This document shows positions 49,610 through 60,798 of a DNA stretch of 64,000 nt, piece after piece (within the stretch, counting starts at the first letter, position 1; every line of letters begins with the position of its first letter). The notes below the pieces were generated by a model, which was given only the letters and a program-made list of their open reading frames with translations, was not told the DNA's origin and did not search any database. Source of the DNA: Haemonchus contortus (lineage: Eukaryota; Nematoda; Chromadorea; Rhabditida; Trichostrongylidae). Where the stretch lies: positions 42,116,240 to 42,180,239 of the forward strand of contig LS997564.1 in assembly GCA_000469685.2 (NCBI GenBank). Direction: 5' to 3'. Made by a program: the position numbers and the translations under genes.

Positions 49610-50387
49610 ACTAAATGGGTATTATCGTTGAGGCCCGAACCAAAAGTAGAAGGGTCTAGAGCTGGCAGCAGACGTCTCCTACTTTTCTTTCTTTCATGAC
49701 TGGGATCTTTCCGTGTTCGAGTTTCTAGGAGTTGTTGCAAATGGACCAGCGTGTTCGGGCTTGGAGAGGGCTCTATGGGTGAGCCATAGATCAGTAGGTT
49801 CGAACTACTCTCAGGGCCCTGGAGAGACGTTGTCACCAGGGCGAAATGCCCACTGCTTCGCGCTAAACGCTCAAAGCTCTACTTTGGAAGCGCCCAACTA
49901 CCACAACCATCCACTGGAGATTCGAATCTCATTCTCACACTGCGCGCTCGGCCAAGCAGTGGGAACATTTACATGAACCAGCGAAAAACTGCTCAACTCC
50001 TGAAGAACAAGTGAACTGCCGTCTATCATTACTTGACAACCATATGGATGAAAAACTCAGAACCAGCAGAGTATAAAGACTAACAAAAACCGAGTACCAA
50101 GGACGAGATATACTCTCGGCCGACAACGTTCAGCTATTTAAACGTTTCATTATGACCACATTTGTGAAGAACATGCTTCTGAATTTGAGCATTACATCTA
50201 CGAAGAATAAAAAACGACAAGTAAAGAGTGGAAGAATGATAAATTGCCCTATTTACATGACAACATGTTAAGATATCCATGAATAACTTGTTCTCATTCC
50301 ACAACGAGATCACGGGTTTCGGAAGTCGATTGAATTTCGAAGCGGTCCATAAGATTTCTCAAAATACGATAGTTCAAAGCTCCATTC
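49610..50387 (+). repeat. 778-bp direct repeat, copy 2 (flanks LINE)
   Basis: Second copy of 47279-48056, starting right after the LINE 3' end (shared junction bases AC). Past 50387 the sequence continues GGACCGGCG, whereas copy 1 runs into the LINE. Confidence 0.95.
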
Positions 50388-51354
50388 GGACCGGCGTCGA
50401 TGCTCTACAAAAATCGCATCTTTTCAATGGAAGTTGGTTTCGGATTGAGATTGAGATAGAGCTTTTTTTGGACCTACTATAGACTAAAAACACTCAACTA
50501 ATCTTTACCAATGTCTGACTCGTAGAAGAAAAGCCACTTTAAGTAGCTTTCAGAATCCATATTGACTGTCACAGTACAAACATATTCAGAGAAGTGGCGC
50601 TACCGCCGGCTACAGCGCTATTGTCGACCGCAGCTGAAGTGACCGAATATTTTGTCGTTCCCCCTGCCTTCTTTTGAGATGACCCCTACTTTAATGCAGT
50701 TACCCCTTCGATTGAAAGGAAACACAATTCTGTCACTCAGAGTACCGTGAAGACGGCTGCAGACCAGCTGTCGGCTTAGGTTTCTAGGGGGGTATTCTAC
50801 AACCACGACTTCTTCTTTTAGATAGCACCTAGATACCCAGACACCAGACAATGCCGCTCGAGGTGCTCTGCTCATTTCTTCGTGAATGAATGGCTGGGAG
50901 GCAAAATGTTACCTTATTGACAGGGCGCTCGTATGAGCCGAGTTGTTCTTACAGTATAGTTACACTACGAGTATCTTTTGGTGCGCGTTGTTCCCTCCAC
51001 AGCTGGACTTGGATATTAAGAGATGGTGACCAGTTCTCTTTGGTCTTTCCCGTGTGAATTTGACATGTATGCTATAACCATGCAGGTGCTACTCGTTGGC
51101 CCATGGCCGAACCGCTCAATTGTCATTAGACTGCCTCACCAAATGTTCTGCTCAGAATGAGACGATGCTTTGATATTCCCATCAGGTGAAAAATGGCGCC
51201 TCCTTCGTACGCGAATTAGGGAACAACTGTAGGGGACAAGAAAATCACCACCCAAACAACCCTAGGAATGATAGAATTCAATGTCACCATAGAAACGAGC
51301 TCACAGTCTCAGTAGCCATCTTGAAACTAGAATTAGAGACCACTGCGCGAAAAC
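50388..51354. other. No gene seen
   Basis: Both strands were read. Only short overlapping frames without motifs were found. Confidence 0.4.
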
Positions 51355-52290
51355 ATTTGATTTGATTTGATTTGATTTGATTTATTACACGAAGACATTC
51401 GTGTGAACCCATAGCAATAAAACATGAACCGGAGCACAAAACAACTAAGGCTACAATTCATAGTTGTGAATTAACAATGGAAGAGTGGAAAATAAAATTG
51501 AATTGAATGTAACGTCACGCACGCTTATAAGGCTGAGGAAAATCACCGGCAAACTGAAAGTGAGTTGGCCACATTGTGAAAATGCAGTGCAAAGTGACAT
51601 AAGTTGTGAATCATGATTTCATTGGAAGTGTTGAGTCGCAAGTTTTTTGAACTGAGCAATGGTTTTAGGCACATCACCCCGTTTCACGATTCTGTTGAAT
51701 TCTAAGCCAGCACGGTGGCAGAAAAAGTGAGATCGATGTGGAGTTTTTGGTCTGGGAATATATACCTTGAGGTTGCCTCCCCGTGTACGAGAGTCCCCTG
51801 CAGAGAATAGCGTAGACTTATCAATAGAAACTTTTCCGCTAAGAATTTTTTAAAGCATAAGTACATCATTTAGCTTTCTTCTTTGCTCAAGTGACTGTAA
51901 ACCCAGCATTTTATTTCTAATAGCACTGTGAGGTATAGTCATATAGTTATACCCATGAACTCTAATTAACAGCTTCCTAGTGAAATCATTTTGTACCTCC
52001 TCAATAGTCTTAAAAAGGACTTTCTTATGTGGGCTATAAATAACAGTTCCATATTCAAGGATAGGGCGGATATAAGTTTTAAATGCACGAAGAAGTACTT
52101 GGACATCTTTGCTTCTAAACGCTTTATAAAAATTGAAGATCTTATTGGTAGCCTTGCTGACAACCTTGTTTATATGGTCATCAAAATTAAGGTTATGGTT
52201 GATAACAAAACCAAGATCCGTTGTCTCCTTAACAGTTTCCAAAACATTGCCCTCCACTTGCATTTAACAAAACCATTCAAGGCATTTTAG
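51355..52290 (-). mobile_element. CR1/Jockey-like LINE 3' end, broken copy
   Basis: On the minus strand the frame reads TTDLGFVINHNLNFDDHINK, then YIRPILEYGTVIYSPHKK, FTRKLLIR and RNKMLGLQSLEQRRKLND, the C-terminal domain that follows the RT palm. An in-frame TAA (51850-51852) interrupts it; the same frame then continues (KILSGKVSIDKSTLFSAGDS...) to a final stop near 51620. The element ends in tandem CAAAT units (51355-51391), the 3' microsatellite tail typical of this LINE group. It resembles the 48-49.6 kb copy but is a different, older subfamily. Confidence 0.87.
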
Positions 52291-53602
52291 ACTGCTGCTA
52301 AGAATTCACAAATCGATGACGAGTGTGTTGCCATAGTTCGTCACCTAGGGGACATCCTTCCTCTGCGAATTTTCAATTACGGCGAGGCAATTATTATTTG
52401 AGCATATATAATTGGAAATATATGTGTGCATATATCACGTAGGCATGAAGGTGGCTCATCCATTCCTCCTCCTTGTTCTCCTTCAACATGCAAAAAAGTA
52501 ATTGGATATCTAGGTATTCCGAGCCAAACATACACCTCTTTTGACTTGGTCCCTTTGAATGCCCGCTACTCGATCATTTCCAACAGTGCGCGCAGGCAGG
52601 ATTTTCGAAAAGGTTTAGAAGATCGAAATGGAAGTATTCAATTAGGTAGAGGCGAAGAGAAATTGGAATTTGGAAGGAAAATAAACGATACCATTTCGCA
52701 CTTCAAACGCTGCAGGAGATCAGTGATTTGTTTTCGTCTTTTTCTTGAAATCCCGTGCAGCAAAGGTTGGAGGGAGATGTCGAGCATCACCAGGATAACA
52801 CATTTTTTCTTTTCATCCTGTAACGGGTGAATTTTTAATGACAACAAGGCGTAATCATGATATCGGAGGCACATTCCACGATAATTCCAAAGTACCCTAC
52901 TCAAGTCAAAAATAATTGGTGGTGAAAAAAGTGCGAAAAGTCGCAGAATTCATCTAAAAGTAGGGAGACTAGGGCGTTATACGTGATCGCCATGACGGAA
53001 ATGTTGTGACGGAAGGGGCATTCGAAAGAGCGCAACTGCGTGAAGCACTGTTGGCGGCCGTAGTCCGAAAATACCAAAAGTTGTCTTCTGTTGTCCTTCC
53101 GCCTCCTTTGTGAGCACGCCATGCCAGCCGGTTTTTGAGCCCTCGTTGCCGTATGAAGACCGTCTCTTGACCCAACAGCAATACACATGGCATGCTTGGA
53201 GGCCGCAGGTGCGTTCTAGTTGGAAATCTCAGGAACCAAACTTAATAGTGAACTTGGCCTTCAAGTGCATAACAGGTCACATCACAAATTAGCGCCGTTT
53301 TTTTCGGAGCTGGTTTGGGCTCAGCTCTCCAGGACGGCAATTTTGAAAAAATCCGTTGTGGAAGAGTTCAAACCATGCCCTCACGTTTGGATGAATATTG
53401 CGTCTTTAATTCAGTGTGATTGTGAGAAAATGGCCATAGGATCGATTAACGATTTCAAATTACTGTCCGTACAACAGAGAGAACGCTAACATTTAACCAA
53501 GTTGGTCACTAAATTCCATCACACCTCCGAACAAAAAAGTGTGAATTTAATTCCCTTTTTTGCATGAATCCAATTTTCCTACGGGTATAAGATTTCCATT
53601 TA
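52291..53602. other. No supportable gene
   Basis: A plus-strand frame at 52426-52830 (134 codons) is unbroken but has no motif, is opposed by minus frames and has no supported splice context. This is the 3' flank of the unrecognised gene to the right. Confidence 0.4.
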
Positions 53603-56600
53603 TTAAAAGACGCTCACATTTTCATATATGTCCAACACATCATCGAGAACATCCACTATTACGCCCAAATTCGCATCATCGAACTCCTCGTCAGATATAT
53701 TGTCCTGAATTTTACGCTAGTTAGTTTCGCTAATCATAAGCAGTGAAGAAATCTTGAGAGTGGCTGCTTTCATAGTCCGCCGGCGTGCCAGCCGAGGTAG
53801 TGCGGGACTGGGCGGCAGACGGTCGGTCGACGCGGTCGCGTCGCGCCCAAGCCCCTTCGAAGGGCTGAAACAAAGAAAAACTAAATCAAAAACCAAACAA
53901 CCGGGGGCATATGCAAATGGTTTTTGATCTTGTTTTTCCTTGTTTTCAGCCCTTCGAAGGGGGTTGGGCGCGACGCGACCGCTTCGACCGACCGTCTGCC
54001 TCCCTCCTCCCCCCTAGCACTACCTCGGCTGGCACGCCGCCGGACTATGAATGCAGCCACTCGGGGTTTAATGCAGCTTCTACCACGTATGTCGATCTCC
54101 TGTGTCAATTCCAGGACTAAGTGTGTGTGAAAGTGCACTACTTGCGTCTAAATCACCACCTCCCCGTTTGCTGGGCGACTAGAATGATCGAGATAATCTC
54201 TATGCAATACAATAGAGACTTAAAATAATTTTCACTAGGTTACTCACCAAGGCGTTAGGCTCGCACTCCGCTCTTTCCGAAAGGTGGATGAGAAGAGAGG
54301 AAAATAAGGAAAGACAGCAAGATGGACCGGCATTTGACTGTCTTATTACCTCGAGACAAAGTTGCAAATTTTTCACGTCATCTAAATATAGTTCTAACCA
54401 CAGTGTATAGGGTTGATTGTAAGAGCAAATTTTACCTGAAATCAGTGGAAAAATACTCGTTAGTTCGACAAGTGTTGCTCTTCTAGTCAGTGACGAAGCA
54501 TTGAGGATCTTAATCAGTGTATTTTTTAAAATTTAATTGACTACCATGTGAATATGAATAAACGTCGTGAGGCGACAGTCGGGAACAATTGTCTCTTCGT
54601 GAATCACCTGGTTTTGGTGTTTGGGTTACGCTTTTTTCGTCCTTCCTTGTGTCCACTAATGTGCCACCGTTCTTCTGAACACCATCCGCATAGACCTCTT
54701 TCCCAGCACTTACTTTCAATCGCCACAACAATCGTAAGGAGGAGCATTCGTTCATGAGTGCGTGATGCAAAAAAAGTTTCGAACCGATCGTAGCGCCATG
54801 GGGCAAAATCCGCCAAAATCGTGGTAGCACACAACATTGGGTGCCACCACGATTTTTTGTTTCTTATCCAATGCGCCAGTCATAGTGACACCCACCGGCG
54901 AGTGCTATTGTCGGGGAGAAGGGCAGTCGATTTTGTATGATCGATTTGCTGCGCGCGGCTGTCGCGCGGCGTTCCTCTCGCCGCGACGCGACAATTTCGA
55001 ACCTACTGCACCACACCCCTACTGTCGTCAAAGGGTTAACATGTCACGCTCAGAAAAATCTTTCTTCAATCTAGAGAAACGTGTTCTTCCCGGGTCCGGG
55101 AACTTCTCCCCTAACACGGCGTCGCACACGCCGCACCCGCCGCCTATCACAGGATTGCGATGGAAGATTGGAGCGCGCAATTTGTAAGGTAAGGAGTCCT
55201 TTAATTATTTGAATTGACTGGCCGCTCTTTCCAATTCCAATGCGGTCTTGATCGTCGTTTATATAGGAGGAGTCATTTCAAATAATCAAGTCTAATAAAC
55301 ATGAAAACTAAAAAGAAACAGAAGAAAAAAGATAAAATCCAACGAAAAAGCAAGCCAGTCAAGGAAAAATATCGCGTCCTATCAATTGGCGGGAGGCGGG
55401 GTGAGCACGGTAATTGCAGTGACATTTGCCGCATTCCGCAAGGGAGAATGCCGCGATAGGGGAGAAGTTCCGTTACCCGTTCTTCCCCCATCCTGAGGAA
55501 CTCAAATACCAGGGGTCACGTCTAATGTCATAATTACACTTCAAGCTATGATGCTTACATTCTCACAAAACATGAACGTAAATGCAGAGCTGAATAACTG
55601 TACCCAAACACAACATGAGCACTGATAAAGGGACACACGAATTCATTCTTCGCTAAAAACTAGATATTTGGGTACCAGATATTAACTAATTTTGCTTAGC
55701 GAAACCCTCGGCAAAGCCAGCACGCAGAGGCCCTGAAACTCAAGAAAGGACTGCTTCCCTCGGACTTCGTAACTTTCGTTAGCAAGTGTCTTACTTGCCG
55801 GAAAAGAGTAGATCAATACATACGTAAACAAAACCACATCCAACGAATAAACCACATTCTTTTCAAAATGACAGCTCAGGTGGTGATATCGCAAAAACAT
55901 ACGTTTTCAATAGCTATACTTGCTCGGTACTGCATGGTACAGCATGAAGATTTGTCCAGGATCAGGCGACAAATAGCGTAAATAAGAATGGAACGGTCCA
56001 CTGGAGACTGTGAGCGTAGATCGAATACCGATAGCATGTCAAGAACACGGCATATCTTAATAAAAGTCCTGTAGAAAGATTCTGATACAAAGTCAGTAAT
56101 AGAATTACAACAAAAGAAAAGCGTCTGGACATCTTTACTTGAAAAATTGCCAGTTCAGTACGGTCCTTCCCAAGAACTGTTGGGAGTTCTTTCTGCTCTA
56201 GCCGCTCGTGGATGTAACGTTCGGCTTCAGGAAATATTTCACCTTTGGGTACAAGATCACTCACTGAACACTGTGCAGCATGACATAGCCACGCAAGGCA
56301 CTATAAATCAAATGGCTAAAGCTAGAGTTCTATTTATAGCGGTTTGAAAAATGAAGGAGAGAACGCACCACATGCACTTCAGGCCCAACAACACTTCGCT
56401 TCAGCGGAATATTTCGTCTTCCTCGAACAATATCCCTCAGAGCTTTATCAAAAACATCTGATAAAGGGAAATCAGTGAGCTACATTACTGAGAAGAACTT
56501 CTTCACTGAATTTTACCTGAGAATGGAATATCTCTTGAAGCCATCAGAATCAAATCCATAGAACAAATGTGTCCTCTGATTGAGCTTTTATCTTTTGAGG

Positions 56601-57916
56601 ATAAGATTGCATGATCTAGAGCGAATTAACAAATTAAAATGTTTAGCTTCAGAAGAAGACTGATCTGAATAGACTAAACAACCAATGGTGCAGACTTGCT
56701 GCCAGTCAAGCACCCTTTATCTTTGCTTCACAAAATGAAAGGTAACTGCACCCATTACTACAACTCACTACAACCTTACTACAACTTGCTTTGCTTTTCA
56801 ATTTCTTCTTGGGCCATGGTCTCCTATGATATCAGTACACGTCACTGCCGGTCTACGCATTGGATAGGAGAGAGTTAAAATGAAATAACCGTGAATTAGT
56901 CAAAAACTCAAGTGGCAACAGCATTTAACACTAGAAAAGTGAGGCCTCCATGCAACATGTAGCCAATTTGTAACCAACGTCAACACTTTTTTGCACATTT
57001 TTCTGAATGTTTCTAATTCTAGTGCTTTTATTTCTCTTTCGTCTCCCCTAGAATAGCCAGGTGATCCGAGATCCAGTGGCCAATGATTACTATTCAACCT
57101 CCCCTCAACTGCTGAACTAATGGTATGTGTAATTTGTGCCGCCGACATCGAACACACTGAAGATATTTGAATATAAATTAGTTAATATATTTCTTTTCAC
57201 TAATAGAACTGAGGAGACTTAAATGAGACATACGTTCAGGAGTCGAACACATAATATTCAGCTTCTCTCTTTCACCGTCAACAGTGACTTTATCCTTCGT
57301 TATCGTAGCAAAGGCGTCGCTTTCTATGAATTCCTTGGCCGACTTTATTGTGCTTTTGATATGCTTAGTCCCATCTTCTCTTTGTTGGTCAGGAGAACTG
57401 AAAAACAGATATGGTACAATTTCATGAATGATTTTAAATGATTTCTTTCTTCCACCAACACCTCGTTCCCATGACTCTTACATTTCCTGGCACTTCTTAC
57501 TTCTCATTCCTTAATGTTAAAGTTTGTTTACATTGTGAACATTGCCCCGGTAAGTCAAACCTGGAGTCAACTTGATTCTCTACACGAATTTTACCACGGA
57601 ACAACTGAAATGTGTAGCTGCTAGAGTAAGTCCTTCGACACATGCAAAATGGGGTGGATCCCTATCAGGGAGGAGGCATTAAATGGTGAAACTCGAGCAG
57701 CTTTCCTCTATAACCAAGTCTTGCCCATGTTGTATGCCTTGTCTTGATGAAAACTTACTTGAGATGAGCGTCATTCGTAGAAGTCATTTGAAATCTGAAA
57801 CTATCCGAACTGTCATCGAACGAGAGAGACAAGTTTTCCAAATCATCCTCGAACATCAACTCGTTATAATTGGCCAATTGAGCATTCTTAACAATGTCCT
57901 CAATTCCTGTTGGCAT
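53603..57916 (-). CDS. Unrecognised multi-exon gene
   Basis: I do not recognise the family. Exons with good splice sites and matching phases: 57916-57759 (MPTGIEDIVKNAQLANYNEL, acidic), 57397-57234 (SAKEFIESDAFATITKDK) and from 57156 (SAAQITHTISSAVEGRLN...). After an unresolved join come about 56569-56517 and 56456-56367 (DVFDKALRDIVRGRRNI, GPEVHV), about 56307-56135 (CLAWLCHAAQCSVSDLVPKG... to TELAIFQ), and about 56063-55914 (ICRVLDMLSVFDLRS...). A candidate LYLDDVKNLQLCLE exon follows near 54400, and the last exon is 53704-53603 (EEFDDANLGVIVDVLDDV), with TAATAAA at the stop. The product looks cytosolic, helical and acidic at both ends, with no membrane segment. The start follows CTGTTCAG by 6 nt, like an SL acceptor. 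The gene is about 640 bp downstream of the EXOSC8 stop. The exon chain is sure in part only. Confidence 0.6.
53761..54059. mobile_element. Foldback element, family A, copy 2
   Basis: 299 bp with TGGCTGCTTTCATAGTCCGC at the left and GGACTATGAATGCAGCCA at the right. The arms carry GCGTGCCAGCCGAGGTAGTG and its complement, GGTCGGTCGACGCGGTCGCG and its complement, and CCCTTCGAAGGG near the loop. It sits in the last intron of the unrecognised minus-strand gene. Confidence 0.9.
54890..55035 (+). repeat. GC-rich repeat, family C, copy 2
   Basis: It contains GTCGATTTTGTATGATCGAT, CTGCGCGCGGCTGTCGCGCG, CCGCGACGCGACAATTTCGA and ACTGCACCACACCC. The last two blocks match the reverse complement of 44790-44840 (CCGCGACGCGACCATTTCG, ACGCACCACACCC). 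No coding potential; unclassified. Confidence 0.65.
55255..55450 (-). repeat. Third copy of the minisatellite-flanking module
   Basis: On the minus strand the blocks are TGCGGCA, GCAATTACCGTGCTCA, CCGCCTCC, AGGACGCGATATTTTTCC and a T-rich tract, then CATGTTTATTAGACTTGATT, in the same order as at 22479 and 24966. It is more diverged and has no tandem array beside it, so the module is an independent dispersed element. Confidence 0.6.
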
Positions 57917-57925
57917 GTAAACCTG
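57917..57925 (-). promoter_or_regulatory. Probable spliced-leader acceptor of the unrecognised gene
   Basis: Minus-strand CTGTTCAG, then GTTTAC, then ATG at 57916. The short leader and the upstream same-strand gene fit SL trans-splicing of a downstream operon gene. Confidence 0.5.
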
Positions 57926-58557
57926 AACAGTTTTTGCACATTATGCACTGCAATCAATGCGGTTTGGAATGAAAAGGAGTAAAACATAGCGAGATCCACG
58001 CGTAAGCAGAGTACTCAAAGATCTTCACGTTTCACTTCAATGAGAATCTCAAAAAAAACAAGGAAACAAACAACAAACAGTAACAAACGAGATAGGTTTT
58101 CCGATTGCCAATCAAAATACACAATGTCAACAAGAGTGAAGGATGATTCCGTAGAAGTATATCTTTACACCACTTTCGAAATCTAGTAACAATTTATATG
58201 ATGAAAGGCACTGCTGTGGTAACAAGATAAAAAAGAAAAAGACTCCTCAATTCACTTCGGAAAGAAAGAGATTATCTCGAAACTCAGCAGAAGGAAACTT
58301 TGTTCTACATCTGCCATCAAAACAAATTGATATATTGCACAAATGTCGCAGAATGAAAACTAACGCGCTGAGACTGTGAACTTCTCAGTCCTTCCAAACA
58401 GATAATTGTCCTAGACCCTTTTCTATAGTACTCCCAGAACCGGCAGAGCCTATAGGATATCGCTCCAAGGCAGAAACAGGTTCAAATAACGTCTAGTTGA
58501 AGCCATTTTTACAGAATGACTAAACTGAATGGGTTCATCTATCAGAAATCAGGAACC

Positions 58558-60783
58558 TCAGAGGGACGTATGATGTCTTATCGCGTCCATGACAACTTGG
58601 TGGCGTCGCGCAGCCACTGACGCCATTGATGAAAGGAGATTCTCCTCTGTGAGCACACCACGAATCCACATCGCCAAAACATTGGTACCATCCGTTACAA
58701 ATGAGACCTTTGCGGAGCATTTTTCAATGAGGTCATGAGAAGCATCGACCAGTAGCTGAAATAGCATTTGAAGCGTTGTGTGGTTATTCCGCATATATTA
58801 AAGACTTACAAATTCCTTGTTTTTACTTCGAAAAACGTAGAATGTGACCGCAACCGGCACCGCTGCTAAGACTAAGGGCGTTGTCTAAAATATAAAAGAA
58901 ACTACAACTGGTCACGGGTTTGAGCGACTACTTCCTGCCAAGGAAACTCCTTGAGAAGAAATGGTGGAAGGAAAAGGGGGTGGGGAAGGAGAAAAATCTC
59001 AGCAGAAGTTGGAAATATAAAAGAAGCAATTGTATAAATACTTAATGTGAATGTAGGTTCGATCGAGTTTGATTGACCAGATTTCGTTGTTCTTTTGTTT
59101 TAGGGTGTTCACATTTGAAGATACAGGCTGGGGTAAGTGACAGAAAGCTACAAAACTGATAAGGGTAAGGATAGGGGTTAAAATACAAAAACCACTGGAG
59201 CTTGGGGACTTTCACTTCATTTTTGATATGATTTTTCATATAAGAATATTCACCTCATCGAGTACTGATATCTCTTCTTGTCGAAGGGGAGCCTCGTCGT
59301 CTTTACTATGCGTCAGTTGAATGGATGGTAGACGAGTATCGAATAATGCAGCTGAGACTGCACAAAACACAGCGTCTGGAATCGAGCCGTCGGAGTTGAG
59401 AATCTGAACGAAAGGGACGGGAACCTCCATTTTTGAGAACCTGGACAGCTAGTCACAAACAGGAACCTACTTGCACACGAAAGATTAGCTCCCATGTCAT
59501 AGATATTCCTTCATCATTTCCCTTCACGAGCAAAGCGGAACGAAGAGTAAGTGAATCGTTTGCAAAGACTTCCATAAGCATGTCATTGATATTGCTAATC
59601 TCTGTCTGAATTTTGAAAGACTTCAAGGCTAGGCTTCATGAAAAAAAAGGTGAACAGCAGCAGAAGGCAGAAAGAAATAGAAAAAGTCATTGCTAAATAA
59701 AGATCCGATCACCAACACCTGGACAAAACAACGTCAACTCCTTTCCTTTCAAACTGCATCAAAATTAATGGCTTCATTAAACGATTTGACTGTAAGCTTG
59801 ACCCAATGGAACTCGAAATTTTTGACATACGGAGTAGACGAGTCATGGGAGAGCGAAAGCTGCGTGCCGCCAAATGAAGTGCCACTGACCACAGTGCAAT
59901 CCCTTGCATTGTGGTCAATAACAATTCCTCATGGCCATTTTTGATCGCCCAAATAGCCTCTTTTTGCATCGACTCTCGAATCATTTTTGACGGACAATTT
60001 AGGATTTTAAGTTCGCCCATTGAATGTTTGAGATCTACCCCTGTGCTGCAGATTCCTTGATTCAAACTTCACTCACTCTGCGGAGGGGAGGGGGAGGGGG
60101 AGAAGAGGGTCGGAACCTTTACGATATAGTTGTTTCGTATGATAAAATTGGCGCCGCAGATACTCTAAGAATGCAGGAACAGTCCACAGCTCAACAGAAG
60201 GGTGAAGGTATAAAGCTGCGGTTTGGACCACAGGACAGACGGTAGATTCTGCATTCCGCTTAGTTGCTCAGCTCAGTTAGCTGATTGAATATGAATGCAA
60301 TGGGAAGCTTCTTCACAAGGATTGAAAGAACATGCTATTTTTGTAGCAAAACAGTACCTTTCGGCTTAACTCTGGGTCCAGCGCGGGCACTCATACATTC
60401 GCAAAACTCGGATTTGACAGTACGGTCAGTGATAATGTATAACGAATATGAGCGTACCTGTGAAACCGAAGTACATGCATCAATCTCGCAGGAAACGAGG
60501 GGCCCATCATGAACGAGAGCCAACGAAGCATGAACGGAACATGATACAGCGACGCCCCCTAATTTTACCAATGCCGATCCAACACCTCCCCAAGCACCAA
60601 GCTAAAAAAAGGGGCAAACAATACATACATTTCATGAGGAACATGCTATTGAAAAACTATTCTAACCTTGAAATAAAGCGATTTGAACGCCGATACAGAG
60701 CGTCCATCAGGATAAATTCCTTCATTAATGAATTGCTCATAATATTCTTCCGGCAAGCAACTTTTGAACCACTGCTCACCCAT
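58558..60783 (-). CDS. exos-8: Exosome complex core subunit EXOSC8/RRP43
   Basis: This is a subunit of the nine-protein exosome core, an RNase PH-like protein that helps form the ring threading RNA to the catalytic exonucleases in nucleus and cytoplasm. Six exons join in phase 0: 60783-60667, 60601-60458, 59605-59471, 59403-59254, 58884-58810, 58755-58558, for 272 residues (human EXOSC8 is about 276). Visible: EEYYEQFINEGIYPDGRS at the N-terminus, GSALVKLGGVAVSCSVHAS (first RNase PH strand block), ILNSDGSIPDAVFCAVSAAL and DTRLPSIQL (second block), VAVTFYVFRSKNKEF, and a C-terminal helix around RRHQVVMDAI. The YY-FI and SALVKLG signatures favour EXOSC8 over EXOSC7 or EXOSC9. The exon 3 acceptor could instead be 18 nt further upstream, also in phase. 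The gene is the middle member of a same-strand trio. Confidence 0.9.
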
Positions 60784-60798
60784 AGGAGAACCCTAAAA
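60784..60798 (-). promoter_or_regulatory. Probable spliced-leader acceptor of exos-8
   Basis: Minus-strand ATATTTTAG precedes GGTTCTCCT and the ATG at 60783, a 9-nt leader. The frame before ATG is open only to the acceptor, as expected for trans-splicing rather than a missing cis exon. Confidence 0.55.

Noticed and set aside
47279..50387. Reading the 778-bp repeats as LTRs of an LTR or Penelope-like element
   Set aside because: The enclosed RT is of the CR1/Jockey type with FADD and lacks protease, integrase and GIY-YIG parts, and the repeats show no TG...CA ends or primer-binding site.
52426..52830. 134-codon plus-strand frame
   Set aside because: No recognisable domain, antisense frames of similar size, and no promoter or splice context that I can support.
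59709..60065. 118-codon minus frame inside the large second intron of exos-8
   Set aside because: Exon 2 joins directly to the 59605 exon in phase 0 and the product already has the full family length; the frame has no exosome similarity.
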